Positions 19,101 through 28,999 of a stretch of DNA of 46,387 nucleotides are shown in pieces. The stretch spans positions 64,001 through 110,387 of the forward strand of contig NMRA01000601.1 of the NCBI GenBank assembly GCA_002633005.1, in the 5' to 3' direction. Each line of letters opens with the position of its first letter. Position 1 is the first letter of the stretch. Origin of the DNA: Phoronis australis. Its lineage: Eukaryota; Phoronida; Phoronidae. Position numbers and translations under genes: made by a program. The notes under the pieces are model-generated. The model was not told where the DNA came from, did not search any database, and was given only the letters and a program-made list of their open reading frames with translations.

Positions 19101-22092
19101 TAACAAGTGGCGCGGGGAGATGTAAAAGTAAACAAATGTCTAATTTGCCGAGTGACGAGGATGATCCAACACCCAAGAACCCCTAGATCCGCCAAAGAGA
19201 TAAAGCTCTCTCCGTTTCGGAAACTCAAACGAGCAACTAAAAGCTAATTGACAACGCGGAACACAGAGATAATGTTGTGAGGCGTGTACAAGAATTTGAG
19301 AGAAAACCCTATTGACGTTTTGGTTCGCGTTCATATAACGAGCTGTTAAAACATCTTGAGCCTGACTACATTCTCAGAGCGCAAACTTCAGAGATTTCTT
19401 ACGCACCAATAAAATTCTCCGACAGGTCAGCAGACAGAAAAGCTATATATCACTGCGCGGACCAATGCACCACATCCGGGCACCAACAGTGGACCGTCTT
19501 GCCTATTTATAGTCAGGATTGCATATCTGCCGAGTGTCGAATTACTCGCCAGAAACTGTGCCGGAATGACGAGTCAGCTAGGTTGGATTTTGAAATATTT
19601 CAACGTCAAAGGTTGGAACTCTATAATTAGTACAAAAAGTGAGACGCGGATGGATCACTTTCCTTTATTCCACCAGATAAGGCGACTATAAGGCGATTAT
19701 TTCACGATTATGTTTTCGTTCGAAAATTGGATACTTTAGTGAAAAGTAAATTGTGCTAAACACGCAATCCGTAGCAAATGAAAAAGAGACACGTTGGGCC
19801 AAAAGCAGGGTAGTAGATTTGTGAACGTCGTTAGCATGAACTCGACAAAGATACTGACAAAAATATTGGGAAATCCTGAAACAAAGAGAAGTACGAAAGG
19901 GCAAGTCTACGTGTACTTGTAGTCATAAGAGTCCCGGACCAATTTTGGACGAAACAAACGGGCGAGCAACTCTCTAAAATGCACCAGTCTTTATTTTTTC
20001 AAACGCATAGGTATTCTAAGAGATTTATCAGTTGGAGTATCAATTTGGTGCTGGTTAGATCAACATAACCTATTTCAAACCAGGAAAAAACAGGTTGAAT
20101 TTTTGCAACAGCCGATATCACTGCACTAACCTCCTAGGTTACTCGAGCAACACGACTCACTCACATTCGTAAACTCAGCTTCTCATTTATAAACTCTGAT
20201 CACGGACCTGTAGACTCATTTCACTGATTCGCAACGTACTTCTGACGGGTTCACGTCCGCAAACAAACATGCCTATGGACTGCAAACACGACTCAGGCAT
20301 TGTAAAAGCTATACACGCTGCCCCCCGCGATCTGTTAGCTTCTTATCCATGCAGTGAAAGAGAGTCTTGCGAGACCGTCAGCCTTGCTTGCTGGGCGGGT
20401 TAGCCGTATTTTGAGAGTGCGGACACGAGTTTGAGGATGGGTGAATTGCGTTAACAGGTTCGCCCTTGAGTCGTGTTCATAAGTGCCTGAGCAGTGTTGT
20501 TCGGGTCGACTGATTGAAAAACGAAAGTAATCGCCATCACACTGGATGAAGTTACTGGTTGCATGAAACCGATCTAAAAAGTATTATATTCAATTAATAG
20601 ACAAAGCTATGACTCTAGTACATCCCGTAACTTGCGACACGAAAAATGAACTACACTTGGTGTCCTGCTGGGCAGTGTCCACTATTTCACATTTTTAAGT
20701 GACCTAAGCCATACAAATGGTCTACACAAGTGGAACAACGTAATCCATCTGTCCAGCCCCCACTGGCCAATGACTCTACATATACTTACTTTTAAAGTCG
20801 ACAAGCGCTCCCTATGGGTAATGTAATCCGCACATGTGTTAACATACGCAACGTAAATAAACAACTTCGCGTCATCGACAGGGTCAATCACAGAGGACAT
20901 TGATCAACGTTGATGGGAAGCAATCAACTGATTTCACCATATTAATAGCTTAGTTAAACATTTAATATTTTACTTCGGGTTTTAAAATATTCGACTGAGT
21001 AGCCGAGGGCGTGGTCATGTCGATGAATTTCTGGTTGAACACAAAAACTGGAAAAAAATAATGAATTTTTTTTGATGAAAATCCTCCTTAGTTTCGAATG
21101 TTGAAAGAACGCTAAATGAAAAGATGTTAGGTCAAATAGTTTTCGACTTATTTTATTGAATTTGCAGCGAAAGCGATCATGCAGATAGTGACTCTCCAGT
21201 CACACGGCGGCGTTCGTGAACCTGAGCGGAGAACTCTGTGTAAGTAAAAATCTCAAGATCCAACTGGCTTCGCCGATAAATCGGGGCCCCGGGATCATAA
21301 GGAGATTTTCATTTCAAACATTCTGTCACAATCTCATTTACAAGGGGATCCCAAGTAATCTCAATTTAAGTCCACATAACACTTTAATTGTTTTCTAAAA
21401 TGTCAATTGATTACAATTTTAGCATGTGTGCTGATACGCCAACAGCGTGCAAATAAAGCAATTCTGATAGCAGCAGCGAAGGATTGTTTTCCGAGCCTGA
21501 CTGTTCAGAACTTGAAACCACGAAGTGGCATGCGTTCTGTGGTTACGGTCTCAGGCTGCAACTGGACATAGCTGGGCGTGGTTTTTTTCTATATTTTCGT
21601 TCGAAGCACAGATGTTTGTCAGATAATTCATGCTATGTTTTCGAATGTTCAGTTCATTGAAAACGCTCTTAGTTAAAATGATATTACAACAGAAAAGATG
21701 ATGTTTTGAAACCAAAATGTTAGGCCTACGCATTGACTCATCCGTTCATTACAGCGAAAAAAATTCCATGTTACCATTTCGTCCCATTAATTTTTGACCA
21801 GATTCTAAGATCACGTCATTCCAATACTCTTTCCATTCACCAAATACATGGTACAAATAAAAGTCGGTCTAGGAAACGCATGTTGCTATCCGTCAGGTCA
21901 CACAGCAAGTTCCATGTTAACAAAAGAGAGAGTATTTAAAGAATGTTTACACATTTGGTTCCCATTTTGTTTTCACTGTGAGCTGTGCATTGTACAATTT
22001 TTGGCTAGCTGGTCATCTCATTCGATACTTACTTTTTTAGCGATATCAGCAGCAATTCCCGACGGTCTGGCGCGTCCTGTGGTTTGATCCAT
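10086..22092 (-). CDS. TAGLN: Transgelin/Mp20-like calponin-homology gene with duplicated exons (whole locus)
   Basis: The family is actin-binding, cytoskeletal, often muscle-enriched, with one calponin-homology (CH) domain and one C-terminal calponin-like repeat. Minus-strand order: exon 1 (22092-22033), 2A (18395-18268), 2B (16855-16731), 3A (14861-14657), 4A (13146-12964), 3B (11228-11024), 4B (10139-10086). Splicing 1-2A-3A-4A gives 191 residues, close to Drosophila Mp20 size, with LDWMEAVVGE, DILKDGAILCKLINVL, FQTVDLWEKKNI and IGLQAGYNKGASQAGLNMG. Exon 2 enters at phase 0 and exits at phase 2; exon 3 enters at phase 2 and exits at phase 0. Both exons 2, both exons 3 or skipping either breaks the frame. 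The simplest history is a tandem duplication of exon 2 plus one of the exon 3-4 block. Family assignment is firm; isoform use is inferred. Confidence 0.9.
11024..11228 (-). CDS. TAGLN: Exon 3B: alternative second half of the CH domain
   Basis: 205 bases, exactly the length of exon 3A, bounded by TATTTCAG and GTG|GTAAGA. It encodes LMNTLKPGCIKKVTTSGSTF and later DIFQSVDLWDKKNIPAVTKA. I count 41 of 68 residues identical to exon 3A, with the last 20-odd almost unchanged. It lies downstream of terminal exon 4A, so a transcript containing it must bypass the 4A poly(A) site. No stop or frameshift is present, so it appears to be under selection. Confidence 0.85.
12126..12963 (-). other. Probable 3'UTR of the exon 4A transcript
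   Basis: Follows the TAA of exon 4A. A minus-strand AATAAA near 12128 (TTTATT on the plus strand) is a likely cleavage signal. It includes the 95-base inverted-repeat structure at 12206-12300. No coding frame was recognised. Confidence 0.45.
12206..12300. repeat. 95-base structured element with a perfect 13-bp inverted repeat
   Basis: AAGCGAGTAACCG at 12206-12218 is the exact reverse complement of CGGTTACTCGCTT at 12288-12300. Inside it a second hairpin, ACACTG-ttctcc-CAGTGT, is nested. The nearby A/T-rich edges (ATAATAAA and ATTAAAAT) are also partly symmetric. It lies in the predicted 3'UTR of the exon 4A transcript. It may be a regulatory RNA structure, a small RNA or a tiny MITE; sequence alone does not decide. 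Confidence 0.7.
12964..13146 (-). CDS. TAGLN: Exon 4A: calponin-like repeat and C-terminus
   Basis: After the acceptor TATGTTTTGCAG the phase-0 frame gives 60 residues then TAA. It contains FAGPVLGPKMADENIRNFDE and IGLQAGYNKGASQAGLNMG, the single calponin-like (CLIK-type) actin-binding repeat typical of transgelin/Mp20 proteins, and ends GKSRAILD. This is the proximal last exon, used with exon 3A. Confidence 0.93.
   Translation of the reverse strand, partial: AQKNKFAGPVLGPKMADENIRNFDEATLRAGESHIGLQAGYNKGASQAGLNMGKSRAILD
13197..13440. mobile_element. 244-bp MITE-like element with CTTAA target duplication (family 1)
   Basis: The left end is CAGTGGCAGATCTACG and the right end, reverse-complemented, is CAGAGGCGGATTTACAG. 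Perfect CTTAA repeats flank it at 13192-13196 and 13441-13445. The interior has the G-run/C-run ends typical of this family. It sits about 50 bases upstream of exon 4A, inside the 3A-4A intron. The open frame across it (13258-13497) is not taken as a gene. Confidence 0.75.
13680..13790. repeat. Dispersed repeat copy related to the element at 44.35 kb
   Basis: Shares CGCGAGATATTGCC, then TGTATTT and AATGAGAGCACGTGA with 44390-44445, with scattered differences. It lies in the 3A-4A intron of the transgelin-like gene. The inverted ends visible in the 44-kb copy are less clear here, so this is probably an older, decayed copy. Confidence 0.6.
14657..14861 (-). CDS. TAGLN: Exon 3A: second half of the CH domain
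   Basis: Bounded by CACTGCAG and ACG|GTGAGT, 205 bases; its first base completes the lysine codon begun by exon 2. It encodes LINVLRPNSVKKIHGGSSAF, an IVMQNIEAFQ helix, and DLFQTVDLWEKKNIPAVTKA followed by IYALGRT, all strongly conserved in the transgelin/calponin CH domain. It exits in phase 0 into exon 4A. Confidence 0.95.
16731..16855 (-). CDS. TAGLN: Exon 2B: alternative first half of the CH domain
   Basis: Acceptor TTGATTGCACAG, donor TGCAA|GTGAGT; 125 bases, phase 0 to phase 2. It encodes ISGRRDAGEEQQALDWIASI then LEDVLRDGIVLC. Identity to exon 2A is about 17 of 41 residues, but the CH landmarks (LDW, GE, ED.L.DG..LC) are kept. The frame stays open upstream through the acceptor to possible ATGs (for example MSTAAHGIAV), so an internal promoter using 2B as a first exon is possible. 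Confidence 0.9.
18268..18395 (-). CDS. TAGLN: Exon 2A: first half of the CH domain
   Basis: Acceptor GACATTGCTTAG, donor TGCAA|GTAGGT; 128 bases, phase 0 to phase 2. It encodes LDGKRSTEQENECLDWMEAV, then VGETIDRTSPYEDILKDGAI and LC. It matches the start of the CH domain in Mp20-like proteins, including the LDW and DILKDG landmarks. It joins exon 1 (ending AKK) and either exon 3 in frame. The frame is interrupted in other readings, so it does not appear as a long ORF. Confidence 0.92.
20790..20900 (-). other. Possible alternative first exon in the transgelin-like locus
   Basis: An ATG-initiated 37-codon frame beginning MSSVIDPVDDAKLFIYVAYV ends exactly at a strong donor AAA|GTAAGT in phase 0, the phase needed to join exon 2A or 2B. 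The peptide does not resemble known transgelin N-termini and the start context is weak, so it may be coincidence. Confidence 0.25.
22033..22092 (-). CDS. TAGLN: Exon 1: N-terminus of the transgelin-like protein
   Basis: The start lies in CAACCATGG, with A at -3 and G at +4, a strong initiation context. It encodes MDQTTGRARPSGIAADIAKK and ends at AAAAAA|GTAAGT in phase 0. The GIAADIAKK ending corresponds to the short helix before the CH domain in Mp20/transgelin (for example 'VRAKIASK'-like). The promoter and 5'UTR must lie above 22.1 kb; no TATA/CArG arrangement there is convincing. Confidence 0.8.
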
Positions 22093-23593
22093 GGTTGTGT
22101 AGTTGGTTGAGAAAGTTTTATCACTAGGTTCAAGTGGAAATGTTATCTATCGACTGCGAACAACAGCGATTCTTTCCCCGAAGCTAACCTTTCCAAAAGC
22201 GGCTAGACTAGTGTGTAAAATTCCCCTTGAATGATCAGGTTTCAGTAGAACTTCGAGTTATCTAGACTCTAAACGCATTCTGATTGGCCGCTAATGTGGC
22301 AACGTCACCTGCACGTTGTTTGCTATAGGCAGAACATTCTAGACGCGTTAATTTGGACAAAAAATACGGGGAGGCATTTCGAAGCTAAATTGCTTATGAC
22401 TATCAACCTAGGAATTCGAGGTTGACTTCTTGCGTATCACACAGATTTTGTTCATACCAGACTGTGGTTGCGAAATTTTGCGGCGAAGCAAATTAGTGTA
22501 GGCCGGGCATCGTAGGAGTCGGACTGTGTATGATTGTCGATAGACATACATACTAACACGGTTAAACAACATTCAGCTTCCAGATTTTGTAATCTGATTT
22601 GAAAATCGCTGGAGGATTCAGTTGAAGTTATCGCGCCATAGACCAGTAGCAAAAGCCTAACAACTGTTTTTGGTTTATAAAACTGGAACAAAGTTTCGCA
22701 CATTTTCTTTCCCAATTGGCCTTCCTCGGGTGAACCGGAGGAAGGCAGGCATAATGACAATGTTCAAATATATAACGCGCAGTGATGGTGGAAGCAAGAA
22801 GGGTAGTAGTATCCTTGATGGAAGCAAGACCGTCTCATACTGGTGTTAACGTAAATTATTTACTCGCGCTAATGAGACGAAGATAGCCATCATGGAGTGA
22901 GGATAAGTTGTCTGCGGCATGTCGACATATCTCGCAATCTTCGTTATCGTGATCCAGATTTTAGCAGTTTACTAAAAACTTGGAAAATTTGCACTTATCT
23001 GTGTGAGATCAAATCTGTCCATTGTTCGTCTAGCCTGCTGTGATAAATAACAGACAATCGCTGAAGATCGTTTTAATTTTTTGTTAAAGGCCACCTATAC
23101 AGATGTAAGTAAACAGACGTCTCACACATTAATATACGATGGTTTAACCCGACAACGGAAGTCATATAAAAGAAATGTTTTCTTTCGATGTGATTATTTT
23201 AGGTCGTTGGATTGTGGAGAGGAAACGTTCAATTTATTATAACTGCGTAAAAGAATTTTCTCTTCAATAATGCATTCAGTATTAGATGTAGCCGATTTTC
23301 AGCAATTACTTAGATATTGCAAATAAAAAGTCATCGGGACTTCGTACTAGTATAGAATGAAGAGGACTATTTAGAAACTAACGTAAGTGAAGGAAAACAC
23401 AAAGGATATTGACAGCTTCTTTTAGAATTCCAAACAAACTATGAGGAGCTTCTACGCATCCTGCAGAAATGCCACACATGTTCTGTTTTGGAAATGTATT
23501 CCCATTAACAAATGAACTGTAGTTTTGATTAAAAACTTATCGCAGTGTAAAATAATGAAATAAGTCTTTCGTGAATTTTGCGAACTATTGTCT

Positions 23594-23705
23594 TTGTAAT
23601 TGTTGTGGTTATTCTTGTCGTCGTTGTTTTCATCGTCGTCGTCGGTGCTGTAGTCGTCATTATTGTTATCGTTGTTGTTGATTTTATTTTTTCTGTTGTT
23701 GTTGC
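23594..23705. repeat. Imperfect GTY trinucleotide array
   Basis: Interrupted GTT/GTC/ATT units on the plus strand. Opposite in strand sense to the AAC arrays at 23.99-24.29 kb. Threonine-rich antisense frames here are repeat artefacts. Confidence 0.85.
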
Positions 23706-23985
23706 TTTGAAAATACGATGAATGTGGAGAACCACCGCTCGGTTTGTCCTAAGTGTCTAATGATGCACAACCATATGTTGTAGTTTTTCCAATGTTTTTA
23801 CGCACGAGACGAACAATCCAGACCAGACTTAAATACACATGTCAAATGATAACGTCAACCATATGGCATAAGGCAAATCTATACGAGTTGGTTTCGATAG
23901 CTGCTGTCTGTCAGAGTATGCGGTTAATTTTCTGGAGATATTTCGTTGCAGTATTTACTAAGACTGAGAATATTACATTATATAA

Positions 23986-24044
23986 GCAGCATCACCACCA
24001 CCGACACCACCTCCACCGTCAACAACAACGACAACAATAACAGC

Positions 24045-24087
<43 letters not shown>

Positions 24088-24115
24088 CCAACAACAACAA
24101 CAACTAAACGAACGG
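23986..24115. repeat. (AAC)n microsatellite
   Basis: A long run of CAA/AAC units with CAC and CAG interruptions, purest at 24041-24100. Confidence 0.9.
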
Positions 24116-24177
24116 AGACTAAAACACACTCCTTGTGATAATGTCAATCATATGGCAGGCTCTTATGATTGCTCTTT

Positions 24178-24288
24178 GCAACAACAATAACAAAAACAAC
24201 AATAACAACAACAACGACGACGACAACAACAACAACAGCAGCCGCAGCAACAACAACAGCAACAACAACAACAACAACTACACATGAA
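24178..24288. repeat. Second (AAC)n array with GAC and CAG interruptions
   Basis: Separated from the first AAC array by about 60 bases of unique sequence. The cysteine-rich antisense frame here is translated repeat, not a gene. Confidence 0.9.
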
Positions 24289-26616
24289 AAAAAAGACAAA
24301 ATTGATCGAGAGGCTAATTAAGTGAGCGAATCCACACTGCATGTCCAAACATTGTCAAAAAATAACATCTAAGCCATTTATCATTTTCAACTCGAACGCG
24401 CTTACGTTCATTGTTTCACAAAATACTCTAAGAATGAATTGCATTTCAGTGCGCATATTAACGTTTCTTTTGGCAATGGAAAATGTCTGTTCAAAGGAAT
24501 AGAAGACATAAACCAACCACGAGGCACCCGCCCGAGAGTATAACGTTTATTGCGTGGATTGAACTTGTCTGTTGCACTTGCAAGAATAATTGAAGTAAAA
24601 ATTTAGCCGCGTTAGCACAAGCTTACCCACCTCCCAAGTCGGTGTTTGTATGAATTTTCAGCCATCAATGAAATTCAAATCCTTTCGTGGCAAAATTACT
24701 TGCTATTGCGCAACACAGCCTCACGCCCACTGATAGCTGCGCTTGTGCGAACGTTGAGACCTTTGGCGAAAAGCCACCCTATCGTCATTATTTTTTACCA
24801 CAACATAATCCTTTTGTAGGATTTTAAGCCTTGGGTCCTTTTGTAGAATGCCACCCCTAAAAGGGAAAAGCGCTCTTCCCTCCCTAAAGAATCTAGCTAA
24901 ATTAAGCCGTCATCTGAGCGGGCGGGTCCCATATGGACCCTCCACCGAGCCTGACATATCACGTACGGGATGCAAAACTTGAGATTATGAACTTGACGTA
25001 ATGTGCGCCAGTTATCATTTTAGAAATCCCGTTTGACTTTATCAAATTCTGTCATTCATTCCCAGTTCAAAAGAAAGTCGTTTATCAAGAATGCGTTATG
25101 GTTAAAAAAAGAGAAAAGTGTCATGTTGACCGTATTGTAATGGTACATGTGTCGCAGTCTTCGCAGACGCTTTCTGCCAACACCAGTAAACATCCAAATG
25201 GATCTACAGGTCAAACCGACAACTAAAGTTGTAAATCTGCGAAACATCAAATTTCTTGTTTGTACATGTAGCCTAGGTCAGCGAACGCAGTTTCAAACCG
25301 AAGCTAGTCTAGTATATCGTAAGGTTGGGGTCAACTTGATCCTCTGGCGTTCACTTGAATGCCACAGCAATCTGTTACCGTAATTCAAAGTAAACACGCC
25401 CAAGTTTTACTGTTAACACAAACAAATGCACAAAATATGACGCGTTTAGAAAATAACTTGCGGCATAACTCAATTTTTACAGGAGAATTCGTTCGGATTT
25501 TGAGTGAGCTCACATTTCCGTGTGGTTTTGCAAAAAAGAATCGCATAAATGGATACATTGGTGGTTACGAAAAGACTTACGGTATGCCTCCTGGATTTGA
25601 TATAACACTAATGTCCTAGAACCAGAAGGTTTGTAGATAAAGCGCATTTTTTTGCTCGTTACTAGACTGCCATCAAGCGACTGCTGTCGACTTATAAGGT
25701 ATCCAGTGTTTTGATTTACGTATCGGGAATCTCAGATAATGCCTTGACAAGGCCTTTAGTTGGCTATGAAGGGCCAAATGCCCATACACAATACATACAA
25801 ACAAACATGCATGCATGCATAAATACTTACATACATACAGACATGCATGTAATACACCTTCGTTAAAACACGTTTGTTTGATTGCCATTTCCCTTACAGA
25901 ACGTCTCAATTAAACAGCCTTTCCTGACATGTCATGGAGAAAAGATCACTCGACAAATAGGGCCTACATAGTTGGCAGCACCATTATGCGATATGTAGAG
26001 CAGAATGTCATTAATCTGAAAATCATGGAGGCTCTTCTCATTAGGTTTGAGTACAGAATTCCAGCCTAGGTTTGAGCATAGAACTCTAGCCCTGGAATGC
26101 CAACTCCCGCACGTAACCAATGCATTTTATTACTAGAGCTTGCTACCCGAGAATAGCCGCGAGAGTTTGCATTGAGAATTTCCGGCTGCCTGCTCGACTT
26201 AGTTTTGATCGAGATTTGTAATTATCAAATCAAGCCTAATTTCATTGCTTCATTTTTATTTTGTTATTATTGTTCATCAAGCGAGACTCGAGGTACGGTT
26301 TCATACAATCAGCGATTTCTTGGCAAAATCGGTCAACAAATCTGACAATTACACTGGCCATTCTCTATAAGCACCGACCTGTGGCCCTGGGTGGATGCCG
26401 GGAGTAGTTTGGCCTCTGGTATCTTTTCAGCTCCAGTAGTACTTCCGCTTTCAAGAACCTGCCAGGAGTTTTTCAACAGGACATTTTTGGGTGTTAAAAT
26501 CATGTTACAGTATTTTACGAAAAGAAGTTACATTTGATCTAAATGAAAATTTAGACCCTAAAACAGGTGTGTTTACCAACTTTCGAAAAATTACTCATAA
26601 GTACTTAGCTAAATGT

Positions 26617-26662
26617 GTGTGTATGTGTGTGCGTGCGTGCGTGCGTATGCGTGTGCGTGTGT
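26617..26662. repeat. (TG)n/(CGTG)n microsatellite
   Basis: Runs of GTGT, GTGC and GCGT units. Z-DNA-prone alternating purine-pyrimidine sequence. Confidence 0.9.
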
Positions 26663-26737
26663 TTTACGGATGACGCGAAAAGCAGTTACATATTTCTTAA
26701 GTGCTCCGTCCATAAGTAAGTTATTACTGGGAAAAAT

Positions 26738-26816
26738 AGTTAAATAATAAATAACCAAATAAATGATAAATAGTTGAACAAATAAATAAATAAATGAAAT
26801 ACAAACAAACAAATAC
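26738..26816. repeat. (AAAT)n-like low-complexity repeat
   Basis: Repeated AAATAAATA and AAACAAAC words. Confidence 0.8.
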
Positions 26817-27332
26817 GTCTTTAATGAAAAGGAGTCATATCAAAGTGACGAAATAAAGCGACCTTTCTAAATTGATATGACTACGATGCATTGAATATTA
26901 TCTGCTACAAAAATCAAAAATTAAGCTGACGGGTCAAATATGGCCAACTTCAAAGTAATGCGAATTCAGAACAATACGATACAAAATATACGTAGTGACT
27001 CGAGAACCTCGCTGTAACAACAACCACGGCGAAAGAATCACCAGAAAATTACCCTGGTTTACCGAGCATGGCATGTTAACCAGTCAGTAAACTTATAAGT
27101 TGCTTGTGCTAGTATTCGCAGTAAAATAAACTTGTATATTCTAAATTCTTCGGAAGCTTTTATGAGAAGCTTCACTCGGTAAGAAAAGGTTTCCATTTCC
27201 TGGGTAGTGCCACGTGTTGTCTTCGTAGCAGAGTCCGTGAAAACGTGGTTTCCAATGAGAAGAAAACTTCAGCATCGAAACTTCGCAGCAGATACCAACC
27301 AGTGACTGAGTGACTGTGTACACAGTTCTTAA

Positions 27333-28995
27333 AGGAGAATGCCACCCGATTTAATTGGTCTTTTTGCCGTCTTCATCGGTCTATATCCACATCGCCTCGC
27401 ATACGGTCGACCTTACCTTGTCAAGAGGTGTCGCGTTAACCTGTGAGGAAGAAACGACGCTAGCGACGTCAGTGGTTCATATGCAGAGTGAATTCCGCTA
27501 TGTTGCGGTGCATCGTTCCCGTTTGTCCGAAAGAAGCAACTGCGAGGAAAGCGGGTATATCGTTTTTTACTTCCTCGAGAGTCCGAAATGCTTAGGAAGT
27601 GGCTCATGGTAGTGAAGAATGAAATGTACGCTGTAAATAGCAAGTATGAGGCCGTGAAACATCTCCGTGTCTGTGGCCTGCAGAAGTCGACAGTGCCTCA
27701 CGAATGCCGGCTTACCAAATAACTCCATACGTTCCGTTGTCTGAGCTTGTAGTTCACGGAGCCTCTCTACTATTTCTTCATCACTGTATTCCTGTTCGAA
27801 TTGATAGCCTGTAAAACTTAACGATCCACCTGCGAAGTCGGGACTGATGAACTCTAGCTCGTCCTAAGTCGGGATTGCGAGATGCCATGTTGGCGTTTAT
27901 TACGTACTGAGCGTTCTGTTTCAAAATGAATTATTCTCACCCTAACCAATACTTATATAAATCTGAAACAAAGTCTGTCTCATTAGATGCAATTTGTAAT
28001 GCCTATGGAGTTTTCGTGAGAGCAAATGATTTGAGAAGCCAGCAATGACTGCGTTACCGGCTTTAGGTGCAATAACACTAATTGACGGGACACCGAGGCC
28101 GTGTGAGCTCATGCTAATTTAGTGTTTGCTGGCAGAAACTGTTGTGAAACAATTCGATTTCCATCCCATGGCCAGGTGTTAGGGGAATCTTTATTTACAT
28201 TTACATTACTCAAATAATGATTGCCAATGCACAACTTCTGCCCTGACGGTGCTGTGGCCAAAGCGGAACCTGGATTCGCGGCCCCCGACGAGTAAGTAGA
28301 TTTGCAATTTCGTGGCTAATTCACCAACATAATCACGTGCACATTACTTTGGCTCACTAGTATAGTATTTTCTTGACTGGAAGTTTAGTTTCCACTGAAC
28401 TTTGGCTGGTTTATGTTCGTGATGTCTGATCAGTTTCCGAGCCACTGGCCGGGATAACGAGTCAATCCGCCGGGACCGGCCGCGACGGGCCTGATCAGGC
28501 TCCGAGCCACTGGCGAGGATAACAAGCGTTTTGTGTTTAGAACTCAAAAAATCACAAGTCTAAACAACATAGATTTAGGTTCTCCTGTCTGTATCTCACG
28601 GAAAGTACTTCGAAATTATCTCCGAACACACCCCAAACTCCTGCTACGGGCGGACCTGATTGGCTTGTCGAACTTTGTAGGCTACGGTGTGTCCAAATAG
28701 AGCGAAATAAAACAACACGTTTTTATAAGAACTCGGTGTATTTTTAAGGGTTTTACATCGAAGTTTGATGATTTATTGGTGTTAAACGCTGACTTCAAGC
28801 GATAAGCTGAGACCAGTAACCCGTGTTGTGAACTGCTGAACAGACTGCGTGTGAAACCGATGACGTCATTGGATAATTTCAACACCTCCGTCTTCAGTCA
28901 GGTGTCAGGTAACGCAACTCTACGTGTCGTTATGGAGTAGAACTACTCGATCTAAATTGATACAAATTAGGTTGTTTTTTGGGTGGCATACTCCT
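27333..28995 (-). mobile_element. 1.66-kb TTAA-target DNA transposon, copy 1
   Basis: Flanked by TTAA at 27329-27332 and 28996-28999. Terminal inverted repeats are AGGAGAATGCCACCC at the left and GGGTGGCATACTCCT at the right. The whole length matches copy 2 (32037-33710) in the opposite orientation. TTAA duplications are characteristic of piggyBac and Kolobok superfamilies; these ends look unlike the CCC-type piggyBac ends, so Kolobok is favoured as inference. On the minus strand it carries a first-exon-like ORF start (ATG at 27888) that ends near TTTG|GTAAGC, and a TGACGTCATTGG motif near 28861. No complete transposase is present, so it is non-autonomous. Confidence 0.85.
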
Positions 28996-28999
28996 TTAA

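Larger units (their letters stand above)
22093..27328. other. Upstream region of the transgelin-like gene, no recognised gene
   Basis: Presumably holds the 5'UTR and promoter of the minus-strand gene close to 22.1 kb. Beyond that I see microsatellites (separate entries), tetranucleotide-like ATGC/ACAT patches near 25.8 kb and short unrelated open frames. The frames at 25147-25619 show no domain or splice support. Confidence 0.4.

Noticed and set aside
24163-24348. Cysteine-rich minus-strand ORF
   Set aside because: It is translated AAC/CAG microsatellite.
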